A stretch of DNA of 64,000 nucleotides. Origin: Nocardioides humilatus. Lineage in GTDB: Bacteria > Actinomycetota > Actinomycetes > Propionibacteriales > Nocardioidaceae. This document shows, piece after piece, positions 51,510-60,578 of this stretch; the stretch's first letter is position 1, and every line of letters starts with the position of its first letter. Position numbers and translations under genes: made by a program. The stretch lies in assembly GCF_008373755.1 (NCBI RefSeq), contig NZ_VUJV01000003.1:1-64000 (forward strand). Direction: 5' to 3'. The notes below the pieces were generated by a model. That model did no database searches and was not told the origin of the DNA. It saw only the letters and a list, made by a program, of their open reading frames with translations.

Positions 51510-52097
51510 ATGCGACCTGTCTCCCTGCTGCTCCGAGCAGTCCTGCTCCCCGCCCTGATTACCCTCGCGCCGGTCTCCCCCGCTGCTGCCGGGGACGATC
51601 CGCTCGGCTCATGGCCGCTGCGGCCGCAGCCGGAGGTGGCGGCGCGGTTCGACCCACCGACGTCCACCTACGGCGCCGGTCACCGCGGCGTCGACCTCCT
51701 CGGCCACGCCAGCGAGCAGGTGCTGGCAGCACTCCCGGGCCGGGTGACCTTCGCGGGCACCCTCGCGGGGCTGGGGGTGGTCGTCGTGAGCCACGGAGAC
51801 ACCCGTACGACGTACCAACCGGTGGCCGCTCGCGTGTCGGTCGGCGACGTGGTCGCGGAAGGAGCGGTCATCGGGGCGTTGCAGCCGACCGGTTCCCATT
51901 GCGCGCCCCGGGTCTGCCTGCACTGGGGCTGGCTGAGGGACCAGACCTACCTCGACCCGCTCCTCCTGGTCGATGCCGGGCCGGTCCGGCTGCTTCCGCT
52001 TTGGCGCGACCTTCCGGCGGCCCCACCACCCACCGGGTCGTGGATGCCTGCGCCGCTCCCCTACGCCCGATGGCGACCCGTCGGGTGGCCGGCGTGA
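51510..52097 (+). CDS. Secreted M23 family peptidase (LytM-like)
   Basis: The 195-aa exported protein (signal peptide LLLRAVLLPALITLAPVSPA) has a single LytM domain. Zinc ligands are in GHRGVDLLG (HxxxD) and CLHWGW (HxH-type, where the second ligand is reduced to the LHW form). LytM-type enzymes cleave peptidoglycan cross-bridges. The HLHxG motif reads CLHWG here, so the first His of HxH is replaced by Cys and activity should be checked. It lies between rpsB and xerC in the conserved actinobacterial order. Confidence 0.88.
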   Translation: MRPVSLLLRAVLLPALITLAPVSPAAAGDDPLGSWPLRPQPEVAARFDPPTSTYGAGHRGVDLLGHASEQVLAALPGRVTFAGTLAGLGVVVVSHGDTRTTYQPVAARVSVGDVVAEGAVIGALQPTGSHCAPRVCLHWGWLRDQTYLDPLLLVDAGPVRLLPLWRDLPAAPPPTGSWMPAPLPYARWRPVGWPA

Positions 52098-52100
52098 CGA

Positions 52101-53045
52101 TCAGGCCCGCGGGTGGGCCTGGCGGTAGGCCGAGCGAAGCCGGTCGGTCGTCACGTGGGTGTAGCGCTGCGTCGTCGCCAGCGATGCGTGACCCAACAGC
52201 TCCTGCACCGACCTCAGGTCAGCGCCCCCTTCGAGGAGATGGGTGGCCGCGGTGTGGCGAAGACCGTGCGGCCCGAGATCGGGCGCCCCCGGCACGTCGG
52301 CGATGCGCTGGTGCACCAGGGTGCGGACCGCACGCTGGTCGATGCGGCCGCCGCGGGCGCCGAGGAACAGCGCGGGCCCGGAGCCGGCACGCGCCAAGGG
52401 GGCGCGCCCCCGCACGAGCCAGGTGTCGAGCGCCTGCGCGGCCGGCTGGCCGAACGGGACCGTGCGTTCCTTGCGTCCCTTGCCGAAGACCCTCACCACG
52501 TTGCGGTCACGGTCGAGGTCGTCGATGTCGAGCCCGCACAGCTCGCCGACGCGCATGCCGGTCGCGTAGAGCAGCTCGAGCATCGCCACGTCGCGCAGGC
52601 CGACCGGACTGCCGTCGTCGGCCAAGGCGGTCGCCGTCGCGATCAGCTCGCGTGCCTCGTCGACCCGCAGCACGCTCGGCAGGGTCTGGTGCGGCTTCGG
52701 TGAGCCCAACGACGAGCCGACGTCGCTCGGGACCCGTCCGGTGCGCGCCAGCCACGCGGTGAAGACGCGGGCCGCGGTGGCCCGGCGGGCGAGCGTGGTC
52801 CGCGAGCGGCCCATGGTCTGCTGCTTAGCGAGCCAGCTGCGCAGGGTCCGCAGGTCCAGCTCGGCAACCTCGGTGAAGCCGAGCCGGTGGGCGTGGTCGA
52901 GGAGCGCGGCGATGTCCTTCGAGTAGGCCGTCACCGTGAGCGGCGCGAGGTTGCGCTCGGAGGTGAGGTGACGCTCGTAGTCGCCGAGCACGCGCGCCAT
53001 CGCCTCGGGAAGACCGTCCTCCGGGACATCGGGTTCGGCGGACAC
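52101..53045 (-). CDS. xerC: Tyrosine recombinase XerC
   Basis: The 314-aa site-specific recombinase resolves chromosome dimers. The N-terminal SAM-like core-binding domain (about 20-105) precedes the catalytic domain: Arg in [12 protein letters not shown], Lys in [23 protein letters not shown] with the His-x-x-Arg, [13 protein letters not shown] with the second His and the nucleophile Tyr. All catalytic residues are present. The start is GTG at 53043-53045. The chromosomal context (near rpsB and dprA) is that of housekeeping XerC rather than a phage integrase. Confidence 0.95.
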   Translation of the reverse strand: MSAEPDVPEDGLPEAMARVLGDYERHLTSERNLAPLTVTAYSKDIAALLDHAHRLGFTEVAELDLRTLRSWLAKQQTMGRSRTTLARRATAARVFTAWLARTGRVPSDVGSSLGSPKPHQTLPSVLRVDEARELIATATALADDGSPVGLRDVAMLELLYATGMRVGELCGLDIDDLDRDRNVVRVFGKGRKERTVPFGQPAAQALDTWLVRGRAPLARAGSGPALFLGARGGRIDQRAVRTLVHQRIADVPGAPDLGPHGLRHTAATHLLEGGADLRSVQELLGHASLATTQRYTHVTTDRLRSAYRQAHPRA

Positions 53046-53175
53046 GTCCTGAGTCTAAGAAGCGCTACGTGTATCGCGGCGGTGCCGCGCGGGGTTCATT
53101 ATGCTGGCCCACGTTCGACAGACGGCACTACCTCGGGACGAGCCGGAAGGCAGCAGGCCACGATCCAGGGGGTAG

Positions 53176-54855
53176 ATGGTGGGAACAACAAGACGCGCAC
53201 TCGTTGCGCTCAGCGCCGTCGCGGGCATGGTGGCCTCCTTCGGTCCAGCCGTCTCACCGGCGAGGGCGTCGGCCGATCAGTCAACCGAGACTGCCGGTGC
53301 CGACGACCGAGCCCCCGCGTTTCGCGACTACTCCGGGCTTATCAGGATGAGAGGAGCGTCGTCGTTCACGTGGATCTCCGAGAGCGACGGCCACGGTCAG
53401 TCAGACGAGGTCGATGCGACCTGGCAGTTCTTCGTCGGCCCCGACGGACATGGCACGACGGACGAAGTCACCGGCGAGGTCGACTTCTACTCATGGGCCA
53501 GCGGCAGCCCCTGTACGGGGTTACGGCAGACGGCTGACAGGTCGTCGCGGACCTACATCAGCCCTGTCGACCTCGAGGCTCGGCGCATAGGCACCGGCGG
53601 CCTTGGCCAGCCGGCCATCCAGGAGAACGATCCTCGCTGCGATCCCATCTTCGGGACAGGTCCGATTCCCGACTTCCAGGCCGGAGCGGTCGGAGGGGCG
53701 GCTTACTTCGACAGCGTCGCGACGGAGCGGTCAGAGGAGTACTTCGACGCGGACACATCGCGTTTCGACTACCAGATCGAAGCCACCCTGGACGAGCTCT
53801 GTCAGGAGCTGTTCGACGGCTGCGACTTCCAGGAGCCGAACTACTCCGAGACCCGCACGGGTGGCTACGAGCTTCGTGTGCGGTTGACCAACGAGTGCGA
53901 TTACGACGCAGACGGCATCCCGGATACGGTCGATGCGACGCCGACGATCGTGACGCCGCTGGACGACCAGGCGCGCGTCACACCGGGTCCGAACCTCGCT
54001 GACGATGGGACGGGATGTTCCTCGCTCGATCAGTTGTGCGCCACCGCTGACTACACCACTTTGGACACGTTCGAGGTCGGCCCGCCCGATGTCGATCCGC
54101 CGTCGTATGAGTTCAGCCTCGATACGACCTGGTGCAAGAACTCGACAGGTGACGTCCTCGTGCTGGACTCGGTCGCCGCTGGTGTCACTCCGGCGACGAC
54201 CCTCGCTGCCGAGTTCCTCGCGCAGGCGATTCGCTTCTTCCTCACGCCACACGAACGCTGGACCGAGCCCGATGTGAAGGTCGAGGGCGACACTGTCACG
54301 GCTCGCGCGTCGGTCCAGATGTGCATGGGAATTCCCATCATCGGCAAGATCAAGTACGTCACGAAGGTCCCTCGAGGTTTCAGGATCGTCGCTGGGCTAC
54401 TGCGCAAGATCGACGGGAAGAAGCTCGAGAAAATCGTCCGCCCCATGGCGAAGGCGATCGATTCGGCGGCAGACGCGATCGCCTTCGCGATCAAGCACGG
54501 AGGGCGCCTCGCGAAGCGCGCGGCGAGGGCCGCCATTTCAGGCATCCACAAGCTGATCGCAGCCTTACCCCAGGGCCCACAGAAGGACGTGACTCTGGCG
54601 ATCGTTGGCGTCCTCGCTCAGTGGCAGACGAGCAGCGACTGGTCGCGGGGTCATGTGAAGGGATGGACGCTCAACGACGGCGCACTTCTCATCCCGGGCA
54701 ACGACCCGCTGGAGCGCCTGCTCTCCGATGAGCTCGTGTGTTTCGACGACTGGAAACCGAAGATCAAGCAGACCTTCACGACAGATTTGCTTCATGGCGA
54801 GTTCGTCGACGCCAAGGACGACAATCGATGGCTGGTGGCGCGCCGGCAGTGGTGA
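53176..54855 (+). CDS. Secreted orphan protein with TSP3-like repeat and cationic C-terminal helices
   Basis: The 559-aa protein has a signal peptide (RRALVALSAVAGMVASFGPA, cleavage near ARASA at about 36). A Cys-containing N-terminal part follows, with a calcium-binding thrombospondin-3-like motif DYDADGIPDTVD at residues 242-253. A strongly basic, helical region spans about 390-473 (KVPRGFRIVAGLLRKIDGKK; GGRLAKRAARAAISGIHKLI). No family is recognised. Base composition and codon use are visibly more AT-rich than in the neighbours. It separates xerC from dprA, which are near each other in relatives. The ATG follows AGGGGG. Confidence 0.75.
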   Translation: MVGTTRRALVALSAVAGMVASFGPAVSPARASADQSTETAGADDRAPAFRDYSGLIRMRGASSFTWISESDGHGQSDEVDATWQFFVGPDGHGTTDEVTGEVDFYSWASGSPCTGLRQTADRSSRTYISPVDLEARRIGTGGLGQPAIQENDPRCDPIFGTGPIPDFQAGAVGGAAYFDSVATERSEEYFDADTSRFDYQIEATLDELCQELFDGCDFQEPNYSETRTGGYELRVRLTNECDYDADGIPDTVDATPTIVTPLDDQARVTPGPNLADDGTGCSSLDQLCATADYTTLDTFEVGPPDVDPPSYEFSLDTTWCKNSTGDVLVLDSVAAGVTPATTLAAEFLAQAIRFFLTPHERWTEPDVKVEGDTVTARASVQMCMGIPIIGKIKYVTKVPRGFRIVAGLLRKIDGKKLEKIVRPMAKAIDSAADAIAFAIKHGGRLAKRAARAAISGIHKLIAALPQGPQKDVTLAIVGVLAQWQTSSDWSRGHVKGWTLNDGALLIPGNDPLERLLSDELVCFDDWKPKIKQTFTTDLLHGEFVDAKDDNRWLVARRQW

Positions 54856-54876
54856 CGCCTCCCGGCGGCGCGGTGG

Positions 54877-56016
54877 TCAAACCATTGCGGAAGTCTCGGG
54901 GCGCACGACCCAGGATCCGCCCGCCTGGGTCACCAGACCAGCGTCCTCGAGCCGCCCCAGTGCCTTGCGGACCTCGATGATCCCGAGCCCCGCGACGGTG
55001 GCGATCGAGACCGCGGTGGCGCCGCAGGTGACCGGGACCGCGTCGAGGACCTGACGCTGCTTGACCGACATCCGGTCGCGCCGAGTCGACGGCCCTCGCG
55101 GTTCGGAGACCAGGTGCTGACCCGAGCCGCCGACCAGCTCGAGCACATCGGCGCCACCTGTCACCAGCGTTGCCGCGCCGACCCGGATGAGGTGATGGGC
55201 GCCCTCCGAACTGCCGCTGCTGACGGGCCCTGGCACCGCCATGACGACCCGGTTGAGGCGCTGCGCCCAGTTGGCGGTGTTGAGCGCCCCGCTGCGTGCG
55301 GCCGCCTCCACGATCACCGAGCCCTTGGCGAGTGCGGCAATAAGGCGGTTGCGTGCCAGGAAGCGCACCCGCTGGGCCGCAGCACCGGGCGGCGCTTCCG
55401 ACACGATCGCGTGCTCGGCGGCGAGGTGTTCGAGCATCCGCCGGTGAGCGGGCGGGTAGATCCGGTCGGCGCCGCAGGCGAGGACTGCCACGGTGTGCCC
55501 TTGCATGCTCACCGCGCCTCGGTGCGCGGCGTAGTCGATGCCGAACGCCGCGCCGGAGATGACCGGGTGACCCGCTGCCGCGACCTGACCGGCGATGCCG
55601 GCCGCGATCTCCTCACCGTAGGAGCTCGAGGTCCGCGAACCGACGATCGACACCGAGTCGGTCAGGGTGTCGAGGAGCAGCGGCCCACGGACCCACAGCC
55701 CGATCGGGACGCCACCGCGCTCGTTAAGCGGGTCGCTCCCATGGAGCGCGGTGAGCTGCTCGGGCCATTCGGCGTCACCCGGGATCACGAACCGCATCCC
55801 TGCCGCCGCCGCGCGAGCCAGGGTGGCGTCACCATCGACCGTCGACAGGCGGGCTGCAGCAGCGCTGAGCAGGTCGTGGCGGTCGGGATCGCTGTGCAGC
55901 GCCTCGAGGAGGGCGCGTCCGCCCAGCTCGTGCGCAAGTGTGGTGAAGCCCCAGTCACCGGGCTCGCTGACGAGGCTCAGGATCACCCGAGCACGCCGTT
56001 CCTCGTCGAGGCTCAT
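54877..56016 (-). CDS. dprA: DNA processing protein DprA
   Basis: The 379-aa protein loads RecA on incoming single-stranded DNA. The extended Rossmann fold is clear: SIVGSRTSSSYGEEIAAG, PVISGAAFGIDYAAHRGAV, FLARNRLIAALAKGSVIVEA and SGALNTANWAQRLNRVVMAV, with VPGPVSSGSSEGAHHLI. A C-terminal winged-helix domain of the DML1 type follows (TVAGLGIIEVRKALGRLE). The ATG overlaps the comM stop by 4 bp. It converges with the secreted orphan gene 21 bp away. Confidence 0.96.
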   Translation of the reverse strand: MSLDEERRARVILSLVSEPGDWGFTTLAHELGGRALLEALHSDPDRHDLLSAAAARLSTVDGDATLARAAAAGMRFVIPGDAEWPEQLTALHGSDPLNERGGVPIGLWVRGPLLLDTLTDSVSIVGSRTSSSYGEEIAAGIAGQVAAAGHPVISGAAFGIDYAAHRGAVSMQGHTVAVLACGADRIYPPAHRRMLEHLAAEHAIVSEAPPGAAAQRVRFLARNRLIAALAKGSVIVEAAARSGALNTANWAQRLNRVVMAVPGPVSSGSSEGAHHLIRVGAATLVTGGADVLELVGGSGQHLVSEPRGPSTRRDRMSVKQRQVLDAVPVTCGATAVSIATVAGLGIIEVRKALGRLEDAGLVTQAGGSWVVRPETSAMV

Positions 56017-57620
56017 CCGGCGCGATCCTCCGCGTGGGCCACCTGGAGGTTGATCGGTGCGGCCATGCGCAGCGCCAGGGCGAGGTCGACCTGGTCGGCG
56101 CCCGGAGCGACGTCGCGTCCCAGCCGCACGGAGGCGAGATCAGCCACCGTCCACGCCAGCCGGGCGACCCGCACCGCCCCACGAGCGCTCAACCGGCCTT
56201 CGAAGCACTGCTGGTCGATGAGGCGTTGCGCCTGCGTCCCGAGCGGCCAGGTGTCCTTCAGCCGCGGGCTCGGGACCTGGCTGTTGAGGCGCCAGCTGCG
56301 GTCGACGAAGCGACGCGCCTGCCGATCACGAGCCGCCGCCACCCGCGCGCGGACCTCGGCCGAGGTCTCAGTGGCGACCCAGGGGTCGCGCTGGGCGCGG
56401 CCCGCGGCGACCACGCGCCGGGTGATGTCGATCCGATCGACGATCGGACCGGAGATCCGCGACTGGTAGGCCCGTCTCACGGGATCCAGGCACTTGCATC
56501 GATCCTCACCCGCCTTCGCTGCGTAGTTGCCACAGGGACACGGGTTCGAAGCGAGCACGAGGAGGCAGCGCGCCGGCATCGTGACCGACTCCTCCCGGCG
56601 CGCCACGGTGATCTCGCCGCTCTCGAGCGGCTGACGGAGGGCCTCGATCACGTCCGTGCGGAAGAGCGGGAACTCGTCCAAGAACAGCACACCGCAGTGG
56701 GCCCGGCTGATCTCGCCCGGCCGGACCCGCCCCTGTCCCCCGCCGACGATGCTGGCCTTGCTGGCGTCGTGGTGCGGCGCCGAGTACGGCGGCCGGACGA
56801 TGATCCCCGTGGCCGGGTCGAGCGTCCCGGCGAGTGAGTGGATCGCCGTCAGCTCCAGTGCCTCGGGTGGCGTCAGGTCCGGCATGATCGTCGGGATCCG
56901 CTCGGCGATGGTGGTCTTGCCCGCACCTTTCGGGCCGGTCAGCAGGATCGGGTGACCACCGGCAGCCGCGACCTCGACCGCGTATTTCACGTCGGCGAGA
57001 CCATCCAGGTCGGCCAGGTCGATCTCGTCGAGGCGCTCGTCCCCCCGCCAGGTGAGGAGCTGCGCGCCCGAGGTCGCCGCGACCGGCGGCGCTTCCGGGA
57101 TGTCCTCGTGGCGCAGCATCGCCACGACCTGAGCCAGCGACCGGACACCGAAGACCTCCATCTGCGGCACGAGCTGGGCTTCGGCGACCTGCGGTTCGGG
57201 GACGTAGACCCGCCGCAGACCGCGCTCCGCCGCAGCCAGCACCATCGGCAGCACTCCCATCGCGGGGCGCAACCCACCGGCGAGGGTGAGCTCGCCGACG
57301 AAGGCCGCACCGACGATGTCCCGCTCGGCCACGACCTCGACCGCGGCCAGCAGGGCGACTGCGATAGCGAGGTCGAAGTGGGTGCCGACCTTGGGAAGGT
57401 CGGCCGGCGAGAGCAGGATCGTCGTGCGCTTGGTCGCGGGCCAGTGGAGCCCGCTGTTGAGGACCGCCATGCGCACGCGGTCCTGGCCCTCCCGCAGCGC
57501 GGCGTCACCTCGACCGACCATCGTGACGCCGACCTGTCCCGGCGAGACGTCGACCTGGACGTCGATCAGATGGCCCAGCGCGCCGTTGAGGGCGATGGTG
57601 TGAGCCGTTGCGAAGGCCAT
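56013..57620 (-). CDS. comM: YifB/ComM family Mg chelatase-like AAA ATPase
   Basis: The 535-aa protein has an N-terminal Lon-protease-like S5 domain (1-170), the AAA+ core with Walker A LTGPKGAGKTTIAERIP and Walker B GVLFLDEFPLF, and a C-terminal Mg-chelatase-like domain with four cysteines in NPCPCGNYAAKAGEDRCKC. ComM proteins promote branch migration during transformation in Gram-negatives. With dprA and yraN it forms an operon. The ATG at 57618-57620 gives the normal length. Confidence 0.94.
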   Translation of the reverse strand: MAFATAHTIALNGALGHLIDVQVDVSPGQVGVTMVGRGDAALREGQDRVRMAVLNSGLHWPATKRTTILLSPADLPKVGTHFDLAIAVALLAAVEVVAERDIVGAAFVGELTLAGGLRPAMGVLPMVLAAAERGLRRVYVPEPQVAEAQLVPQMEVFGVRSLAQVVAMLRHEDIPEAPPVAATSGAQLLTWRGDERLDEIDLADLDGLADVKYAVEVAAAGGHPILLTGPKGAGKTTIAERIPTIMPDLTPPEALELTAIHSLAGTLDPATGIIVRPPYSAPHHDASKASIVGGGQGRVRPGEISRAHCGVLFLDEFPLFRTDVIEALRQPLESGEITVARREESVTMPARCLLVLASNPCPCGNYAAKAGEDRCKCLDPVRRAYQSRISGPIVDRIDITRRVVAAGRAQRDPWVATETSAEVRARVAAARDRQARRFVDRSWRLNSQVPSPRLKDTWPLGTQAQRLIDQQCFEGRLSARGAVRVARLAWTVADLASVRLGRDVAPGADQVDLALALRMAAPINLQVAHAEDRAG

Positions 57621-57994
57621 CAGCAGAGCCCCGCCACGTGATCGACGATCGCTGGGCCCCGGCGCGGCCGCAGCACCGCCACCAGGTCGACCCGGGTGTC
57701 GCTCGGCCGCAAGCCCCGCTCGACCGCCCACCGTTCGGCCAGGCGCTTGAGACGGTCGAGCTTGGCATCGGTGATGGCCTCGTGGGGCGTGCCGGCCTGG
57801 TAGCTCGACCGGGTCTTGACCTCGCAGACGACCAACGTCTGGCCGTCTCGCAGGACCAGGTCGATCTCGCCCTCGTCGCAACGCCAGTTGCGCTCGAGCA
57901 GCACCAGGCCCTGCTCCACCAGGTGGCGCGCGGCCACGTCCTCGCCGTAGGCACCGAGCGCCTGACGCGCTGCGGCCGTCGTCGTCTCTGTCAT
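57620..57994 (-). CDS. YraN family (UPF0102) endonuclease-like protein
   Basis: The 124-aa protein has the restriction endonuclease-like core of YraN: LGAYGEDVAARHLVEQGLVL, then RCDEGEIDLVLRDGQTLVVC and EVKTRSSY, with the metal-binding Asp and Glu-x-Lys. No biochemical role is proven. It overlaps comM by one base and is the first gene of yraN-comM-dprA. The ATG at 57992-57994 fits the family length; an upstream start would add ten residues. Confidence 0.9.
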   Translation of the reverse strand: MTETTTAAARQALGAYGEDVAARHLVEQGLVLLERNWRCDEGEIDLVLRDGQTLVVCEVKTRSSYQAGTPHEAITDAKLDRLKRLAERWAVERGLRPSDTRVDLVAVLRPRRGPAIVDHVAGLC

Positions 57995-58031
57995 GCCCGC
58001 CAGCGTCGTGGGCGGCCTCGACAACGCCCAG

Positions 58032-58084
58032 CGACCCGGGCCAGCGCTGTGGAGTGACGCCGACCCGGGCCGTGCTGTGGACGA
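58032..58084. repeat. Tandem repeat CGACCCGGGCC...CTGTGGA upstream of yraN
   Basis: CGACCCGGGCC occurs at 58032-58042 and 58061-58071 and each is followed by a CTGTGGA element. On the minus strand these give two TCCACAG motifs 28 bp apart, resembling DnaA boxes (the second is TCGTCCACA). They lie 38-90 bp before the yraN start. Confidence 0.45.
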
Positions 58085-58103
58085 TTAGTGGTGCGTCAGG
58101 AGG

Positions 58104-59900
58104 TCAGCCGACCAGCGACGGGTTGCTGCAGTAGGGCTTCTGACCGAACACGTCGGCGCCGCCGATGCTGATCCCGAGGAGGTTGAAGAGCGGCTTCAGC
58201 ACGTTGTTGTTGAGCGCGGTCACCAAGGGATTGAGCACCACGCTCGTGATCGACGAGATCAGGTTGGTGACGATCGAGCTGATCTGGCCCACGTTGAGCG
58301 AGATGTTCAGGCCGAGGAAGTTCTTGGCCGTCACGGTCAGGGTGTTGGTCACTGTCGTCACGCTGAGCGTGTTGAGCCCGAGGTCCCCCGAGCCGAGCGA
58401 GACCGGGTCGTCCCAGGTCGCGGGGTTGTTGGGCACCCGGATCTGGGCGGTCTTGACCGTCGACGGGTCGGCGGTCGAGACCCGCAGACCGAGGGTGCCG
58501 CTGATCTGGATCGACGCGACCTTGTTGAGCCCGAGCAGGTTGAGCAGCGACACGATGCCGGACAGCAGCCCGCCGACGTTGCCGGAGTCCGCGGTGCTCG
58601 CGTTGATGTTGAGGTTGGCCTGCGCCGAGGCACCGACCAGTCCGCTCGTCACCGCCACGTCCTCGCCGCTCGGACTGGAAGCCGTCTCATTGCCGCAGAT
58701 GATGTCGGTCAACGTGCCGGTGGCTGAGGCGACGTTGGCCGTGATCGCCGTCGTGCCGTTGACCGGCAGACCGAGCACCGTGCCCGGCGACACCAGCGTG
58801 CCGCCGATCGAGAGGTCGACCTGCGACGTGCTCGCCGTCGTGCCCTTGAAGCCGCAGCGCTGGTTGGGCTTCTGGATCACCCTCAGGCTGGTCGTGAGAC
58901 CGGTGCCCGAGATCGGCAGGTTGAGCGCGAGGCCCGGGATGCTGATCGCCGACGAGCCGTCGGCGAGGAAGACCGTGCCGGCCAGCAGGTCGACCGCGTT
59001 GATCGTGGCCGTGGTGGCCGCGCCGGTGCCGGCTGCCGCGCTGATGAGGCTGCCGAGGCTGATGGTGGCGCCGCCGAGGCTGGCCCCGATCAGGTTGAGC
59101 ACGTTGGCGTTGGCGATGCCCTGCGACGTCAAGATGTTGGCGGCAGCGATCAGCAGCGTGCCGGCGTTGACGTTGGCGGCCAGCAGTTGGTCGACCGTGC
59201 CGAAGCCGAGCTGTGCCGCGAGCGAGAGCAGGCTGATGTTGGCGTCGGCGATGCCGGTGTAGCCGACGGCGGTCAGGTTGACGCTGCCGCCGAGGAAGCC
59301 GCCGAGGATCGTGTTGAGCAGCGCGGAGTTGGTCGTGTTGAGCCGTGCGGCGTAGGACCCGATGCTGAAGCAGGCGCTCTTGTCCGACGTGGCGACCGCG
59401 GATCGCGCGACGTCGCCACTGCCGGTGCCGGTGACCCCGCCGAAGGCGAAGGCCATGGTCGTGCCCGACGTGACGACGACTCCGTTGGGCACGGCGGTCG
59501 ACGCCACCTGGACCGGGATACCGCCTGCGGACGGGTAGGTCCCGTTGGCGGCGACCTGCACCCAGTAGGCGTTCACCGTGGGTGCGCTGCCGATCGTGTC
59601 CTTGGTGTTGCGCGCGACGCTCCAGGTCAGCTGCTGGGACGCTGCGGAGATCCCGCTGCCTCCCGCCTCGATCTGCGCGCGGGTGCGGCCGTCGATCAGC
59701 CGGCCCATGTCGAGGGCGACCATGTCGGCGACGGCCTGCATGTCGCGCCGGCCGGCGCGCTGCATGCCGAGGTCGATCGCGAAGGCCGAGACCGCGAGAA
59801 GCACCAGGCTCATCAAGATGGCGATGACGACCGCGGTCGCACCGCGCTCGTCACGGGCGGGCCGCCGTACTGCCCGGAGCAGACGTGCGCGCCCGTTCAA
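58104..59900 (-). CDS. TadG-like secreted surface protein, paralogue 1
   Basis: The 598-aa protein starts with the TadG/TadE-like membrane anchor: DERGATAVVIAILMSLVLLA and VSAFAIDLGMQRAGRRDMQA. The rest is a long extracellular part rich in Gly, Ala, Thr, Ser and Leu with repeated LLNLLG-type stretches, ending IGGADVFGQKPYC. The TTG at 59898-59900 overlaps the stop of the TadE-like gene (TTGA), indicating coupling. It resembles the gene at 60579-62324 throughout. Role: probably the pilus or cell surface; none proven. Confidence 0.8.
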   Translation of the reverse strand: MNGRARLLRAVRRPARDERGATAVVIAILMSLVLLAVSAFAIDLGMQRAGRRDMQAVADMVALDMGRLIDGRTRAQIEAGGSGISAASQQLTWSVARNTKDTIGSAPTVNAYWVQVAANGTYPSAGGIPVQVASTAVPNGVVVTSGTTMAFAFGGVTGTGSGDVARSAVATSDKSACFSIGSYAARLNTTNSALLNTILGGFLGGSVNLTAVGYTGIADANISLLSLAAQLGFGTVDQLLAANVNAGTLLIAAANILTSQGIANANVLNLIGASLGGATISLGSLISAAAGTGAATTATINAVDLLAGTVFLADGSSAISIPGLALNLPISGTGLTTSLRVIQKPNQRCGFKGTTASTSQVDLSIGGTLVSPGTVLGLPVNGTTAITANVASATGTLTDIICGNETASSPSGEDVAVTSGLVGASAQANLNINASTADSGNVGGLLSGIVSLLNLLGLNKVASIQISGTLGLRVSTADPSTVKTAQIRVPNNPATWDDPVSLGSGDLGLNTLSVTTVTNTLTVTAKNFLGLNISLNVGQISSIVTNLISSITSVVLNPLVTALNNNVLKPLFNLLGISIGGADVFGQKPYCSNPSLVG

Positions 59901-60394
59901 GAGACCCGCACCTCGGTCGTGTACTCCAGGTCGCTCGGAAGGATCGTGTTGATGCCGAGACCGGGGATCAGCGAGTTGTTCTTGTAGGGGTAGTGCAGGA
60001 CGACCTTCGCGCACTGCGCACCCGTCGGACCGGAGGTGCACGCTCCGATGGTGATCGTGCACGTGCCGCTGGATCCGCCGGAGTGGGTGAGGCCGCCCCC
60101 GCTGGTGCAGGTCACGCCATAGCTGCCGAGCGCGTCGTTGATCGCTGAACGCGCGGCCGTGATGCGCGTGGCGCTGGCGGTGCCGCTCGGCTGGACGGCC
60201 GCAGCGCGCCCGCCCTCGGCGGCCGCCTGGCTCAGTGCCTGACGGAAGCTCAGCATGTAACCGAACGAGATGACGCCGAAGACCAGCATCACGAGGATCG
60301 GCAGGATCAACGCGAACTCGAGCGCGGCAGCACCGCGCTCCTCACGACGCCCTGTACGGCGGCCGCGCACTCCCCATTGCAGCGCTGGACGCAT
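59897..60394 (-). CDS. TadE-like pilus assembly protein
   Basis: The 165-aa protein has the TadE signature EERGAAALEFALILPILVML followed by VFGVISFGYMLSFRQALSQA, a processed-prepilin-like helix with the conserved Glu at position 5 of the hydrophobic part. The remainder is a short extracellular domain with four cysteines (VTCTSGG, GTCTIT, GACTSG, AQCAKV) that could form two disulfides. The start ATG follows GGAGGGAC. A hairpin is about 135 bp upstream. tadA, tadB and tadC are not in this window. Confidence 0.87.
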   Translation of the reverse strand: MRPALQWGVRGRRTGRREERGAAALEFALILPILVMLVFGVISFGYMLSFRQALSQAAAEGGRAAAVQPSGTASATRITAARSAINDALGSYGVTCTSGGGLTHSGGSSGTCTITIGACTSGPTGAQCAKVVLHYPYKNNSLIPGLGINTILPSDLEYTTEVRVS

Positions 60395-60528
60395 GTCCCT
60401 CCACCTTTGCTCCCCCGCGTGCTCCCTCAAGCACGGTCGGGCATCTCCCTTGCCCTGACTTTCGACAGTAATGCGGCCCGTCGACCCCGTCACCACCTAC
60501 GGGACTTTTCGGGCCGCTCGACACGTAA

Positions 60529-60554
60529 GGTCCTAGTCCGTTGGGACTAGGGCC
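60529..60554. promoter_or_regulatory. Strong dyad GGTCCTAGTCC-GTTG-GGACTAGGGCC before tadE-like gene
   Basis: An 11-bp stem with one mismatch surrounds a GTTG loop, 25-50 bp after the stop of TadG paralogue 2 and 135-160 bp before the TadE-like start. It can act as a terminator/attenuator between the genes or as an operator. A related half-site GGGACTTTTCGGGCC lies nearby (60500-60514). Confidence 0.55.
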
Positions 60555-60578
60555 CCTCCCAACGGGTCATCCCCACCT

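Noticed and set aside
52101-53045. XerC as a phage or island integrase
   Set aside because: The chromosomal context is the conserved rpsB-dprA block and no attachment repeats or phage genes are nearby.
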